In this document: positions 17,587 to 27,042 of the stretch, in pieces | Position numbering within the stretch: position 1 is the first letter of the stretch | Layout of the letters: each line of letters begins with the position of its first letter | Assembly (NCBI GenBank): GCA_019359235.1 | Contig: JAHHHT010000007.1 | Span: forward strand, 1-64,000 | Reading direction: 5' to 3' | Length of the DNA: 64,000 nt | Source: Oscillatoria princeps RMCB-10 | GTDB taxonomy: Bacteria; Cyanobacteriota; Cyanobacteriia; Cyanobacteriales; Oscillatoriaceae | Translations under genes and position numbers: made by a program | Notes under the pieces: model-generated | Databases searched by the model: none | What the model saw: the letters and a program-made list of their open reading frames with translations, nothing else | What the model was told of the DNA's origin: nothing

Positions 17587-18960
17587 CTACTGAGATAACA
17601 CCGCCAGATTCTCTGTAGCCACTTTTTTGTCATCCAGATAAAACTCAAACTTCCAATTTCCCGGTTTGTCAGCCTCTTGGTCAAATTCATGCAAGCACCA
17701 AGTATCCAGCCGGTTGCCTTCCGCAATCAGACTGGATTCCCCCTCATACACCAGCGTGCCGGCAGGATTGAAAAGCTTGCAGCTACTGTTCAACGTCTGA
17801 GGGGGGAGGGGCTTGTCATCCGCAGTGGGCTTCTGAAAATCCAGGTGAAAGCTCACATAGAAATAGACAGCCTTGCTATTCAGTGAAATTTCTTTCAGGC
17901 TGTCCACCGGCTTGAAAGTCTCATCTAAGCCTGTAGTCACTGTCACCTGAGAATAAGCTTGATAATCCAGTTTCTGGAATTCAACCTTTTTGCTATTCCC
18001 CTCTGAAAAAAGAGCGGACACGCCAACAAGAGCGTAACCCACGCCAACACTGCCCAGCAGCAAAGCGATTAATATCGGCACAGACACCTTATTTGAAGGT
18101 CTTCCCTCCTGGATGCTGATGTACACATTAATCCACTGCATGGCTTGCAAGGCAGCTGCAGCGTTAGGATAGCGATATTTGACATTAGGCTCCACCGTTT
18201 TTTGCAGCCAGCCAATAAATTCAGGGTTCAAATTGGGCAGCAGCTTCTTGACAGGAAAGCGGTAAGCTCCATCCACCAAATTGCCAATATCCACAGATTT
18301 TGTGCCGGTGAGCAAACAAATCAGCGTCGCCCCTAAACTGTAGAGGTCAGAAGCTTCTGTCAGCTGCCGATTGAACAGCTGTTCCGGCGGCATAAATCCC
18401 AAAGTCCCCTTCACCACACTGCTCACCGCCACGTCGCCACCCCCGACGCGAGCGAAGCCAAAATCTACCAGATAAACATTCCTCTTCTTATCCACCAAGA
18501 TATTTTCCTGCTTGAGATCGCGGTGAATAACAGGCGGTTTCTGACTTTGCAAGTACACCAAAATCTCTAAAACCGCCACCGCAATTTTCTTGATTTCCTC
18601 AGAATACAAGTCGCGGCACGATCCCAAGCATTCCGCGTCTTTGTACTCCTGCACCATGCAGAAACCATCCGGCATCTGGAAAGAATCGAGATAGCGGGGA
18701 ATGCCCGGATGATTGAGACTGCGCAGCACCTTAATTTCTTGCTCAAAAGCTTCGTATTGCGCCCAGCTAGCCCCAAACTGCGCAAACTGGAACTGCTTAA
18801 TCACCACCGGCACTCCCTGTATACCCCCCCCTGTTTCCCCCTTATCAAGGGGTAAAGCGGTGCGGGTGGCCAAATATGTGACCCGCCCCCCGGCGCGATT
18901 GTGACCCAGTTCGCGCACAACTTGATAGCCGTGACCGGAAAAATCTGGAAAATCGCTCAT
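17587..18960 (-). CDS. Membrane-anchored Ser/Thr protein kinase with extracytoplasmic tail
   Basis: A 457-residue protein. The kinase domain (about 10-280) has P-V-V-I-K-Q-F (ATP-binding Lys), H-R-D-L-K-Q-E-N-I (catalytic loop), D-F-G and P-P-E-Q, so it should be active. One membrane helix follows (about 300-320, V-S-V-P-I-L-I-A-L-L-L), then about 130 residues outside, ending in the K-P-G-N-W-K-F-E-F motif shared with the fragment at 2-226. In the N-lobe, L-P-L-D-K-G-E-T-G-G-G-I-Q-G is encoded by a CCCCTTATCAAGGGG-type repeat and looks like an in-frame insertion between strands 2 and 3. Its neighbour, convergent, is a pilin-like gene; a signalling link is possible but not shown. Confidence 0.92.
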   Translation of the reverse strand: MSDFPDFSGHGYQVVRELGHNRAGGRVTYLATRTALPLDKGETGGGIQGVPVVIKQFQFAQFGASWAQYEAFEQEIKVLRSLNHPGIPRYLDSFQMPDGFCMVQEYKDAECLGSCRDLYSEEIKKIAVAVLEILVYLQSQKPPVIHRDLKQENILVDKKRNVYLVDFGFARVGGGDVAVSSVVKGTLGFMPPEQLFNRQLTEASDLYSLGATLICLLTGTKSVDIGNLVDGAYRFPVKKLLPNLNPEFIGWLQKTVEPNVKYRYPNAAAALQAMQWINVYISIQEGRPSNKVSVPILIALLLGSVGVGYALVGVSALFSEGNSKKVEFQKLDYQAYSQVTVTTGLDETFKPVDSLKEISLNSKAVYFYVSFHLDFQKPTADDKPLPPQTLNSSCKLFNPAGTLVYEGESSLIAEGNRLDTWCLHEFDQEADKPGNWKFEFYLDDKKVATENLAVLSQ

Positions 18961-19176
18961 AAAATTCAACCGTCACTCATCTGTAACTATATTTCCCACT
19001 TCCGCCGCAAAAATGATCGCCCCCCTCCAAAAAAGCCGGCACCCCCACGCCTGGAAGTGCGACCGGCATCTCGCCGGTGCACCCCCTCCCAGACGACGTA
19101 GGCACAGGCGTCTCGCCTGTGCACACCACTGAGGGGGCGTTTTTCTCGTTCCCAACGAGATAACCGAAGGAAAAAA

Positions 19177-19467
19177 TTATCTCCCAATCGCGTCTAGCAG
19201 CTGTTCCCTGTAAGGTTTCTCCTCCTCCCCTTCCCCTTTTGCCGTACTCCGATTGATTAGTTGCGAATTGATAGCATCCAGCTGAGCGTCAAGAATCTTA
19301 GGGCGCTGTTCGTACCAGCCCGCCACCGCCTCAGAGATGCGCTCCAGATCATCTGGAAGCTTGGCGAGCAGCAGCTTCAGGTTCGCTCGGTCTTCAGCAG
19401 AAAACAGCGAGCGCTGATGCCTTAACAGTTCGATGAATGCATCGAGATTTTGTTCGTGAAATGACAT
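19177..19467 (-). CDS. Conserved hypothetical helical protein
   Basis: A 96-residue hydrophilic, mostly helical protein (E-Q-N-L-D-A-F-I-E-L-L-R-H-Q-R, then A-E-D-R-A-N-L-K-L-L-L-A-K-L-P). No signal peptide, Cys or recognised motif. Codon usage and amino-acid pattern look genuine. Function unknown. Confidence 0.6.
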   Translation of the reverse strand: MSFHEQNLDAFIELLRHQRSLFSAEDRANLKLLLAKLPDDLERISEAVAGWYEQRPKILDAQLDAINSQLINRSTAKGEGEEEKPYREQLLDAIGR

Positions 19468-19505
19468 AATTATATCAGGTTAGAGTGAATACCGATAATA
19501 TCTCT

Positions 19506-19604
19506 GATGTGGGGCATGGGGCATGGCGCATTGGGCATGGCGCATTGGGCATGGGGCATCGGGCATGGGGCATGGCGCATTGGGCATGGGGCATTGGGCA
19601 TTGG
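19506..19604. repeat. Heptad tandem repeat (GGGCATG/GCGCATT)
   Basis: About 100 bases of 7-bp units GGGCATG, GGGCATT and GCGCATT. The same STRR-type heptads in reverse form are at 40913-40983, and shorter runs are at 4425 and 27783. This type of short tandem repeat is known from filamentous cyanobacteria. Confidence 0.9.
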
Positions 19605-19613
19605 GTTAATTAA

Positions 19614-19755
19614 CCCAAGTTGCTATTTAGCAGTGAGTCAGGCGAGATCCCCCCCTAGCCCCCCCTTCAAAAGGGGGGGACAATCTCAAAGCCCCCCTTT
19701 TTAAGGGGGGTTTGGGGGGATCTGGATGCAAAGACCTTGTAGGTAGCAACTTGGG
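19614..19755. mobile_element. CAAGTTGCTAC-family MITE
   Basis: Ends CCCAAGTTGCTAT and GTAGCAACTTGGG enclose the family core: GTGAGTCAGG, GATCCCCCCCTAGCCCCCC, AAAAGGGGGGG, AAGCCCCCCTTTTTAAGGGG and GGGGGATCTGGATGC. Compare 61440-61580 and 27982-28137. The flanks (GTTAATTAA and GTAATTATC) are similar but not identical. A CCCCTAA tandem run follows at 19775-19835. Confidence 0.75.
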
Positions 19756-19846
19756 GTAATTATCTACTTCTCTCCTAAAACCTAACCCCTAGCCCCTAAC
19801 CCCTAAAACCTAACCCCTAACCCCTGACCCCTGACACCGAGCACCT

Positions 19847-19993
19847 TCAACCTCGCAACTTGCGAATCATTTCTCTGATCACATCCGTTTTGGTTCTGCC
19901 TTTGTTAGTGCAGTAGTCTTCCAAATGCTCCAGCTCGTTGGAAGGGAGTCGAATAGTTAGCACCTTATCCGATGGAGGTTTTGTTCTTGCCAT
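19847..19993 (-). CDS. Small ribbon-helix-helix (CopG/Arc-like) protein
   Basis: A 48-residue basic protein. The order is a short basic arm (M-A-R-T-K), a strand with alternating residues (K-V-L-T-I-R-L-P), helix A (N-E-L-E-H-L-E-D-Y-C), the turn N-K-G-R-T-K-T and helix B (D-V-I-R-E-M-I-R-K-L-R-G). This is the ribbon-helix-helix layout of small dimeric DNA-binding repressors such as antitoxins. No toxin-like partner is next to it; the gene stands alone between two repeat elements. ATG 19993 is the only reasonable start. Confidence 0.75.
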   Translation of the reverse strand: MARTKPPSDKVLTIRLPSNELEHLEDYCTNKGRTKTDVIREMIRKLRG

Positions 19994-20600
19994 AGTCTTT
20001 CCCGCCTGCTAAAACTGTGCTTACTTCGTCGCAACTCAGTCTAGTTACTGTACTAATATTGTGATAATATAGCATTATATCTCGCCATCCCCCATACAGG
20101 TGAGCCGCCGGCAGGAACCCCACCGCCCCACCGGCGAAGCCGCAGACTGCTGCTAATAGCAGATTGCAACTGAGTGAAGTACAGATACTGATCCCCCCCT
20201 TACCCCCCCTTAAAAAAGGGGGGGAAGAAGTTAGCCCCCCTTTTTAAGGGGGGTTGGGGGGATCGAAGCGTACTCCACGCAAGTGAAAAGTGCTATAAGC
20301 TCCCGTCCGGTTGCATCGCTCCTGTATGCGTCGAAGCGTTGCGAACAGCCTTCCCTTCGTTCCCAGGCTCTGCCTGGGAACGCCGTCCAGGAGGATCTGC
20401 CTCCTTTCAAGTGACAAGCAGCATTATTAGCCTGACAGCTTAGAATCGCGATTTATCGCCTCTGGTGCAATTCCCGTGCCGGCGGAGCGGAAGTTTTTTA
20501 ATGAGTGATTAAAACTAATTGATAAAAACAGCCGGCTTTCCGACAGCCCCACCTCAGCCGCGACGAATCGCCCCTCACCGGCCAAAATAGCTGTGGCCGG
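19994..20600. repeat. Repeat-rich region with a TAGCGG-type MITE
   Basis: No gene is supported. 20155-20298 is an element with ends AATAGCAG...CTGAGTGAAGTAC and GTACTCCACGCAAGTGAAAA...GCTATAA around a CCCCCC/GGGGGG core, related to the one containing 29858-30267. 20357-20440 carries the GTTCCCAGGCTCTGCCTGGG and GGAGGATCTGCCTCC hairpins and then AAGCAGCATTATTAGCCTGA, an unoccupied version of the site hit at 61431-61589. Confidence 0.65.
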
Positions 20601-21179
20601 CTACCGCCCCATTTTGCGCTTCAGCTGTTCGAGCTCCTCATCCGCTTCCCAGCGTTTAAAAGTTTCCTCCAGCGAATCCGCACCGCCGATATTGCCGTAA
20701 GAGCTTTTGTTCCAACCGGCAGTTTCCCAGGAGTTATCAGCCTTTTTAGAGCTAGCTTTTGCCGCCGCAACCTCAGCAGCTTTCGCCCGCACTTCTTTCC
20801 GGCGCGTCTGAATCTGCTTGTACAGCTCCTTAGTTTTCTCAAAGCGAGCCTTAACCCCCTGCATTTGCCCCCAGAACTGATTTCCCTGACGCAGCAGCGC
20901 CGCCTCTCGCTCTTGTGCGGCGCGAGCCAAATCCTGCCTCCCAGCAGCTTTCGCCTTCTCAGCTCGCAAATGCCAGCGCTGGATATCCTGAGCGGTCGAA
21001 AGAATCTGGTCTTGCAGCCCCTTTTCTTGCCGCTGCAAATCTGCCAGCAGCCGCAGCGTATCCTCTTCTTGCTGCCGCAGCTGCTCCTCAAGAGCCTGCA
21101 ACTCCAGATGGGGATTGCTGCGCAGAAATTCTTCCAGTCGGGTTTCCAAAAAGCGGTTGAAATCTTCAAATAAGCCCAT
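20601..21179 (-). CDS. Coiled-coil protein, TIGR04376-like (PspA/IM30-related appearance)
   Basis: A 192-residue protein, strongly helical: from about residue 20 to 140 it is a long coiled coil rich in Gln, Glu, Arg and Ala (E-E-Q-L-R-Q-Q-E-E-D, Q-E-R-E-A-A-L-L-R-Q-G-N-Q). The C-terminus has a short L-E-E-T-F-K-R-W-E-A-D-E-E-L-E-Q-L-K motif. I associate it with the cyanobacterial TIGR04376 family, from memory. The PspA-like look suggests membrane or oligomer association; the function is not known. ATG 21179 begins M-G-L-F-E-D-F. Confidence 0.7.
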   Translation of the reverse strand: MGLFEDFNRFLETRLEEFLRSNPHLELQALEEQLRQQEEDTLRLLADLQRQEKGLQDQILSTAQDIQRWHLRAEKAKAAGRQDLARAAQEREAALLRQGNQFWGQMQGVKARFEKTKELYKQIQTRRKEVRAKAAEVAAAKASSKKADNSWETAGWNKSSYGNIGGADSLEETFKRWEADEELEQLKRKMGR

Positions 21180-21280
21180 CGCCGGCACTCCTTTGGCAGG
21201 TTGACAGATTAGCAGGTTGAAAAATTAGAAAGCGGGAAAGCTAAGAACCACCTCTCAACCTTCCTTCCTTGCGAACCTGC

Positions 21281-21415
21281 GGGAGCATCCCGATTTAGGA
21301 ATTGGGCGGTAAAAATACACTTGCCTTGCGTCAGCTGAAACCCGCGCAGGCGGGTTTCGTCTGTATAGCCGCGATTTCAATCGCCAGTGTATATTTACAA
21401 AAGCGGGATGCTCCC
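21281..21415. mobile_element. GGGAGCATCCC element, copy 4 (135 bp), 8-bp target duplication
   Basis: Ends GGGAGCATCCC (21281-21291) and GGGATGCTCCC (21405-21415) are flanked by GAACCTGC on both sides (21273-21280 and 21416-21423). Its interior is different from copy 2 but shares CAGGCGGGTTTCGT, TGTATAGCCGCGATTTC with copy 1. It has no coding capacity. Confidence 0.88.
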
Positions 21416-21440
21416 GAACCTGCTAACCCTATAACCCATC

Positions 21441-22628
21441 TTAGAACTTCCCTCCGACTTTAATAGAGCGAACCTCACCATTGCGGCGGATAGTGGCTTC
21501 CTGGTTTTTCACCGATACCAGCGTCCAGCCACTAGAGCCAATGCTCTCGCCGATATTAATCCGCTGCGCCACACCGGCGATTTCAAACAAAGCCCCAGAG
21601 CGCTCCCCGATATCCAGAACCCCCGTCAGCTTGTGAGTCACCGCCGCTTCAGGACTCTGCTGAGCGAGAGAAGGCACGGCCATAAGGGTTGGCCTTTCCA
21701 CCGGCTCCAACCGCTGCGGTTGCGCCCCTGCGGATGCCGTCGCCCCTGCGGATGGCTTAGCCGTGGGGGATGGCTTAGCCTTTGGGGATGCCGCCGCCGC
21801 AGGGGATGGCTTAGCCGTGGGGGATGGCTTCACAGTTGGCGATCCAGAGGAAGGCGCTGCCTCTATGGATGGAAATCTCGGCACAGTCAGCGGCAGTGCG
21901 GAGGGGAAATTTCCGCCCGGTCGGGCAGCCGGCTGGCCTCCAAACCCACCTGGCCCTCCGAGAGAGGCTCTTTCCAGGGCTGACGCAAGGCGGTTGAGCG
22001 CCACAGCCAGATTGCCTGCCTCAGCAAGACTCATCGAATCAGGCGGCGGTACAGCCAGTTCCGGTCCACCTTCCGGCTCGCTCTCAGCTTTTTTAGCCAG
22101 AGCGGTTTGCTCGATGGCATCCACACTTCGCAGCATGTACTCAGCAAACTGGCGTTCTGCCTCCACTTTCGGATCGGGCGGCGGCGCGGGGGTTTGCTGC
22201 GCCGCCGGCGTCGGATTGGGCTGGCGCATCAGAGCCAGCAGCTTCTGCCACTCGCCCCGGCTTCCCAGCCACAAGCCCAGCGTAGCAATTAGGGAGGCGC
22301 ACGCCGCGCCCAGCAGCAACTTGTCGAATTGGCCTTCCTCCTTCTTGTCGCCGGCTGTAACGACTTTTGCCTCAACCGTTTTCTCATCCGCCTCCGGCTG
22401 GCGTTCCTTCGTCACTCCCGCCGACAGGATGATAGGCGGCACCTCAATCTGCTGCAAAGAAATATAATCCGACTTCCCCCTCCGTTTGGGCAGCGTTGCG
22501 CTCCCCTCCAGAACCCGGTCCATCTCTTGGAACAGATCGTCCATCAGGCGCTCGGCGCTGGCTTCAACCGAACCGGGCACAGCAGCCATAAAATCTTCCA
22601 AATCTTTGATGCGGACATTTTCAGACAT
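21441..22628 (-). CDS. Single-pass membrane protein with Pro/Ala-rich linker and PulC-like C-terminal domain
   Basis: A 395-residue protein. The cytoplasmic N-terminus (1-105) is charged, one membrane helix follows (about 107-122, L-L-L-G-A-A-C-A-S-L), then a helical part, a Gly-rich piece and a low-complexity linker of K-P-S-P-T-A repeats (about 265-310, coded by repeated GATGGCTTAGCC units). The last 65 residues (L-T-G-V-L-D-I-G, S-A-L-F-E-I, I-N-I-G-E-S-I-G, W-T-L-V-S-V) resemble the HR domain of GspC/PulC type II secretion or pilus clamp proteins. A cell-envelope scaffold role is inferred. Not a known gene name. Confidence 0.65.
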   Translation of the reverse strand: MSENVRIKDLEDFMAAVPGSVEASAERLMDDLFQEMDRVLEGSATLPKRRGKSDYISLQQIEVPPIILSAGVTKERQPEADEKTVEAKVVTAGDKKEEGQFDKLLLGAACASLIATLGLWLGSRGEWQKLLALMRQPNPTPAAQQTPAPPPDPKVEAERQFAEYMLRSVDAIEQTALAKKAESEPEGGPELAVPPPDSMSLAEAGNLAVALNRLASALERASLGGPGGFGGQPAARPGGNFPSALPLTVPRFPSIEAAPSSGSPTVKPSPTAKPSPAAAASPKAKPSPTAKPSAGATASAGAQPQRLEPVERPTLMAVPSLAQQSPEAAVTHKLTGVLDIGERSGALFEIAGVAQRINIGESIGSSGWTLVSVKNQEATIRRNGEVRSIKVGGKF

Positions 22629-22825
22629 AGGCTTCTCACACTAACTTCTCCTCAACGCCCCTGACCCACACTCTTTGGATTCACGATTCTGCAGGGGACA
22701 GTTCAAATTTACCAATTACCCGCGAGAATCGCTTTCCCGCCCTGGAAATTACTCGCTCCCGGGCGGAGCCAGGAAGCGAGGAAAATAACCGCTCCTGAGC
22801 CGAGAACCCCAGCAGGGTTCCGCCT

Positions 22826-24745
22826 TTAAGCCGAAACCAGAGATTCACCGGCACCTTTCTTGCGCGAGCCCAGCTCCAGATACACCAGCAGGGCGCTGAT
22901 GTCTGCCGGATTCACGCCTCCTATACGGCAAGCTTGCCCAATTGTCAAGGGTCTTACCTTAGCAAGTTTTTCCCGCGACTCCTTGGAGAGCGTCTCAATA
23001 GCAGCATAGTCCAAGTCAGCCGGCAGAGGCCGGTGTTCCTGGCGGGCGATCTGCTCAATCTGGTTTTGCTGGCGCTGGATGTAGCCGGCGTATTTGATGT
23101 CAATCTCCGCCCCTTGTTTCTCAGCTAAGCTTAACTCAGAATTACCCAGCCCGTAGCGGTCGAGATCCGCGTAGTGGAATCCCGTGCGCCGCAGCAAGTC
23201 AGCCAGAGTAATCGAGCCTTTAATCGCTTGTCCGGTATCCGCTGCGATGGTTTTCCCCAACTCGTCGTGTTCCTTCACCCGCGCTGATTGCAGCCGTTCC
23301 TTCTCTGCTGCAATATTAGCATATTTGCGGGTAAATAAATCCCACCGGCGGTCATCAATTAATCCGATTTCCCGACCGAGAGGCGTCAGGCGCTCGTCCG
23401 CATTGTCCGAGCGCAGCAGCAACCGGTATTCCGACCGGCTGGTGAGCATCCGGTAAGGTTCCCGCAAGTCTTTGGTGCACAAATCGTCAATCAGTGTGCC
23501 GATGTAACTCTGTTCGCGGGGGAAGACAATCATTTCCTGACCCCGGGCAAAACGAGCGGCGTTGATGCCGGCAACCATCCCCTGCGCGGCGGCTTCTTCA
23601 TAGCCGGTGGTGCCGTTGATTTGGCCTGCGCAGAACAGCCCCTCAATCTTTTTGGTCATCAGCGTCGGGTAGCACTGAGTTGCCGGCAGACAGTCATATT
23701 CTACCGCATAAGCCGGTCGCAGCATCACGCAATTTTCCAAACCCGGAAGCGTGCGCAGCATCTGCAGTTGCAAGTTTTCTGGCAAGCCGGTCGAGAACCC
23801 CTGGATATAGAGTTCTGGAATATCTCGCCCTTCCGGCTCAATAAAAATCTGGTGGCTTTCCTTATCGGCAAAGCGCACAATTTTATCTTCAATGCTAGGG
23901 CAGTAGCGCGGGCCTTTGGCATCCACCCAGCCGCCATAAACGGGAGACAGGTGCAGGTTTTCCCGAATCAGCCGGTGAGTTTCTGCAGTCGTGCGAGTCA
24001 GGTGGCAATTCATTTGCTCGCGCTCCACCCAGACTTCCGGATCGAAGCTGAACCAGCGAACTTCCGCATCACCAGGCTGCGGTTCCATTTTGCTGAAATC
24101 CACCGAACGCTTATCCACTCGCGCCGGGGTTCCTGTTTTTAACCGACCTGTTTCAAAGCCGAGCCGGTTGAGAGTTTCCGTCAGCCCGACAGCGGCAAAT
24201 TCGCCGGCGCGACCTGCCGGCATCGACTTGTCACCCACCCATATTATACCGCCCAAAAAGGTGCCGGTGGTCAGTATAACTGCCTTACAAGCGAAGGCGA
24301 CGCCGAAGTAAGTTTGGACGCCGGTGATTTCATCATTGCGCCCCAGCACCAAATCGGTTACCATACTTTCGCGGACGGTCAAATTGTCTTGGTTCTCGAC
24401 AATTCGCTTCATCGCGGCGGCGTATTCCCGCTTGTCAGTTTGGGCGCGTAACGCCCAGACAGCCGGTCCCCGCGAGGCGTTGAGGATGCGCTTTTGCAGG
24501 TAAGTGCGGTCAGCCATTTTACCTATTTCGCCCCCCAGCGCGTCCACTTCGTGGGTGAGCTGGGATTTTGCCGGTCCCCCGACAGCCGGGTTGCAGGGCT
24601 GCCAAGCAATTTTATCGAGATTCAGTGTCAGCAGCAGAGTGCGGCAGCCAAGGCGTGCGGTAGCGAGGGCGGCTTCGCAACCGGCGTGGCCGGCACCGAC
24701 TACAATAACATCAAAGGCGTCTTGGAATTCTACTGGCGCAATCAT
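22826..24745 (-). CDS. mnmG: tRNA uridine-5-carboxymethylaminomethyl(34) synthesis enzyme MnmG
   Basis: A 639-residue FAD protein that, with MnmE, modifies wobble U34 of tRNAs. The FAD-binding [12 protein letters not shown] is at residues 15-26; further family motifs are [23 protein letters not shown] and the C-terminal G-Y-I-Q-R-Q. Length and order are normal for the GidA family. It has no co-transcribed neighbour. Confidence 0.97.
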   Translation of the reverse strand: MIAPVEFQDAFDVIVVGAGHAGCEAALATARLGCRTLLLTLNLDKIAWQPCNPAVGGPAKSQLTHEVDALGGEIGKMADRTYLQKRILNASRGPAVWALRAQTDKREYAAAMKRIVENQDNLTVRESMVTDLVLGRNDEITGVQTYFGVAFACKAVILTTGTFLGGIIWVGDKSMPAGRAGEFAAVGLTETLNRLGFETGRLKTGTPARVDKRSVDFSKMEPQPGDAEVRWFSFDPEVWVEREQMNCHLTRTTAETHRLIRENLHLSPVYGGWVDAKGPRYCPSIEDKIVRFADKESHQIFIEPEGRDIPELYIQGFSTGLPENLQLQMLRTLPGLENCVMLRPAYAVEYDCLPATQCYPTLMTKKIEGLFCAGQINGTTGYEEAAAQGMVAGINAARFARGQEMIVFPREQSYIGTLIDDLCTKDLREPYRMLTSRSEYRLLLRSDNADERLTPLGREIGLIDDRRWDLFTRKYANIAAEKERLQSARVKEHDELGKTIAADTGQAIKGSITLADLLRRTGFHYADLDRYGLGNSELSLAEKQGAEIDIKYAGYIQRQQNQIEQIARQEHRPLPADLDYAAIETLSKESREKLAKVRPLTIGQACRIGGVNPADISALLVYLELGSRKKGAGESLVSA

Positions 24746-24945
24746 AGTTCAAGCTCAGCGGGACAAACTCTACAAACAACAGTCTATTACCCATTATGCC
24801 CACAATTAGGCTCTAGCTCAGACCTCCCCCCCCCGGGCCAACAAGTATTGATAGCCACTCCTAAAAACTCTTTTTTACCCTAACTCTGCGCCCTCGGCGT
24901 CTCGGCGGTTTATAAAATCATTACTTCGCGAAAAATTGTGATATC

Positions 24946-25308
24946 TTAGTATAATATATCCTTAGCCTGCTTAGTTGCCTTCTTCACCACATCCCGAAGT
25001 TCCAAATTAATCTGGAGCTGCTTTTGTGCTGCGACGCTGTGCTTATTCACCTGACGCAGCGCCACAATCTCAGCAACCGTAATGTCTTCTTGCACCTCCC
25101 GAGGCAAAGTGTCACGGTTGCCTTTCACAGCGCCATACTCCGCATATAACCCATCGGCATTTTTACTGTAAAGCTCCTGGTACATGGCATTAGTAGACAT
25201 AGCGATGCCGTATCCATTAGCACCTTTTTGCACCAAGTCATCTGCAAAAGCCTTCCTAGTATTAACCCGCTGTAAGCGAAAGTTTTCTTGCGGTTCCAAA
25301 GTAGACAT
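24946..25308 (-). CDS. Hypothetical protein, second gene of an overlapping pair
   Basis: A 120-residue, soluble, helical protein (V-Q-E-D-I-T-V-A-E-I-V-A-L-R-Q-V-N-K-H-S and a Lys-rich end). GAGGAG 7 bases upstream fixes ATG 25308, which lies inside the preceding gene: 47 bases overlap in another frame, so the two are probably translationally coupled. I do not recognise a family. Confidence 0.6.
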   Translation of the reverse strand: MSTLEPQENFRLQRVNTRKAFADDLVQKGANGYGIAMSTNAMYQELYSKNADGLYAEYGAVKGNRDTLPREVQEDITVAEIVALRQVNKHSVAAQKQLQINLELRDVVKKATKQAKDILY

Positions 25309-25735
25309 TGGCGAACTCCTCAACATCACTTGCTTGGGTTTTATACTCACACCCGTAGTAACCGAACTCACTAAGCCCTTGAGCGAGAGACTCGGCACCG
25401 CCAGGAAGCATCATATACTCTTCAACAACCCGGGGCAGTAAATATCGCCACCCCTCTTGTTTGGATTGCTGAATTAAGTAAAACTCAATCAAAAACTTGT
25501 TGTCATCATTGACACTCCAGAGAAACCGCGCCATAACAGCCGCATAGGCTTTTTCCCAGGTATCCTTGCGGCGGAGATCGCCATAGAAACGCATTTCTTT
25601 TTTGAAGACCTTATCCTCTGAAGGTTTTTCGCACGAGATATGAAAGGCTTGATTCACTTCCAGCAGAGACAGCCAGCACTCGTAAGTTTTGGTTTTCAGT
25701 TCGTATAGCTTCTGACGGGGTTCCTTTTTTTTCAT
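25262..25735 (-). CDS. Hypothetical protein, first gene of an overlapping pair
   Basis: A 157-residue protein with a very basic start (M-K-K-K-E-P-R-Q-K), aromatic-rich helices and several Trp and Tyr (F-L-W-S-V-N-D-D-N-K, G-W-R-Y-L-L-P-R-V-V-E-E-Y). It ends inside the next gene. No membrane segment or known motif. Start ATG 25735 is preferred to TTG 25747. Confidence 0.55.
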   Translation of the reverse strand: MKKKEPRQKLYELKTKTYECWLSLLEVNQAFHISCEKPSEDKVFKKEMRFYGDLRRKDTWEKAYAAVMARFLWSVNDDNKFLIEFYLIQQSKQEGWRYLLPRVVEEYMMLPGGAESLAQGLSEFGYYGCEYKTQASDVEEFANVYFGTARKLSLTAG

Positions 25736-26393
25736 ATCTCGTCCCAACTTTGTGGGTTTTGTCTTGTAGAGACGCGATTCATCGCGTCTCTGGATTCATC
25801 GCGTCTCTGGATTCATCGCGTCTCTGGATTCATCGCGTCTCTGGATTCATCGCGTCTCTGGGATGAGCGTCTCCAGAATGAAATGCAGTCCCCTCCTGTG
25901 GGATAGCCACCGGCGAGCTGGGTTCATTTGGCCAAGGGGTGAATCCGTGCCGGTGCCATTACGGCGGTGGCGAGAGAGTCAAGTCAGGCCAAAACACCCT
26001 CCAAGCATCTACAGTGGTTTAATCTCAGATTATACAGCAACAGCCGGGGAAATGTGCCGGTGCTCGGCGAAAGTTTCTCCCACTGAGTTTAGGGTGAGCA
26101 GCGGGTGGGGTGGCGAGAGCTCCCCTTCTGGAACGCTTCGCGCCCCAGAATAGCCAACCCCGGCGGCGACAATATCAGACGCCAATGTATCCTAGCACAC
26201 AACCGGCAACTCCCCGGTTATGTTTTAATATCTTCAGGAAGGGCTGATGCTTGATTTTGGGACGGACACCGGCCCACTGGAAACTCCTGCCGGCATCCCC
26301 CTTGACAAGCAATGGGTTTTTGTGTTTTAATACCCTCAATGCACACACTCACTATTCTTGGCGGTGAAGTCCAAATCTCCCTTATTTGACGGC
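25736..26393. repeat. 17-bp tandem repeat and gene-free region
   Basis: 25767-25861 contains about five units of GCGTCTCTGGATTCATC, with the first part folding back as GAGACGCGATTCATCGCGTC. The remainder (25862-26390) contains scattered CCGGTG words and no convincing gene. Confidence 0.7.
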
Positions 26394-26639
26394 ATGAAAA
26401 AACTCCTGCTTATTTTCTGGCTACAGTTCCTTTTAGGACTCCTCCCCTCACCGGCTGCTTTAGCGAATCCCATCGTTCCACGACCACTACCAACATGTTT
26501 TGAAGAAGAAACCGAAAAATTACTTTATCATCCAGCCTTAGTTCATACAGGCTTACGTTTACCTATTTTAGGAATCGTACTAATTGGCACAAGCAGTTTA
26601 TTAAGAAACCGCTTGCGTGACAGCGATACTAGCGAATAG
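26394..26639 (+). CDS. Small secreted or membrane protein, unknown
   Basis: An 81-residue protein with an N-terminal signal-like segment (K-K-L-L-L-I-F-W-L-Q-F-L-L-G-L-L, then P-A-A-L-A-N) and a second hydrophobic stretch (L-P-I-L-G-I-V-L-I-G-T-S). The frame continues directly after the TAG for another 83 codons (26640-26891), also with hydrophobic residues; whether this is an interrupted longer gene cannot be decided. No family recognised. Confidence 0.45.
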   Translation: MKKLLLIFWLQFLLGLLPSPAALANPIVPRPLPTCFEEETEKLLYHPALVHTGLRLPILGIVLIGTSSLLRNRLRDSDTSE

Positions 26640-26891
26640 GTGGCCTTAGTATTCGCAGCCTTCATCTCTTATATAAGCTATATAATATTTGCGCGAATGC
26701 GAAAGCCCTTGCTAAGGATGCCAGGGGTACACCTACTCTGCCTAATGTCACAGCTAAAATTACTTTATCTTATCAATCATCATCTGATTCAGACCCCCAG
26801 GGCAAACGCATCTAATTTTTATAAATTCTACAAAACGGGCCTTTTTGACTTGAATTACGGCACGGCTGTTAGAGAGATACTTGCTAAATAA
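26640..26891 (+). CDS. Doubtful small ORF continuing in frame after a stop
   Basis: 83 codons begin with GTG immediately after the stop of the preceding gene and in the same frame. There is one membrane-like segment near the start and no ribosome site. It may be the detached 3' half of an older gene or chance. Confidence 0.2.
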   Translation: MALVFAAFISYISYIIFARMRKPLLRMPGVHLLCLMSQLKLLYLINHHLIQTPRANASNFYKFYKTGLFDLNYGTAVREILAK

Positions 26892-27042
26892 TCCCCTGTA
26901 AGTTTTGAACCTCGTTTTTTATTTAGCCGTTGCTTATTGAGAATAACTCCTCGCCATAAACTAGCCCCCAAGCTTAAACTACGGAGGCCGCAATGGCCAG
27001 TCATCAGCGAGCTTTGTCCGTGGCAAACAGATTGGACTTTTG

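Noticed and set aside
19506-20000. CRISPR array suspected from tandem repeats
   Set aside because: Units are 7 bp with no spacers; this is an STRR-type array. The 17-bp (25767) and 21-bp (1467) arrays also lack spacers.
25863-26153. 96-codon plus-strand frame after the 17-bp array
   Set aside because: No ribosome site, no domain, and many CCGGTG words that are typical of spacers here.
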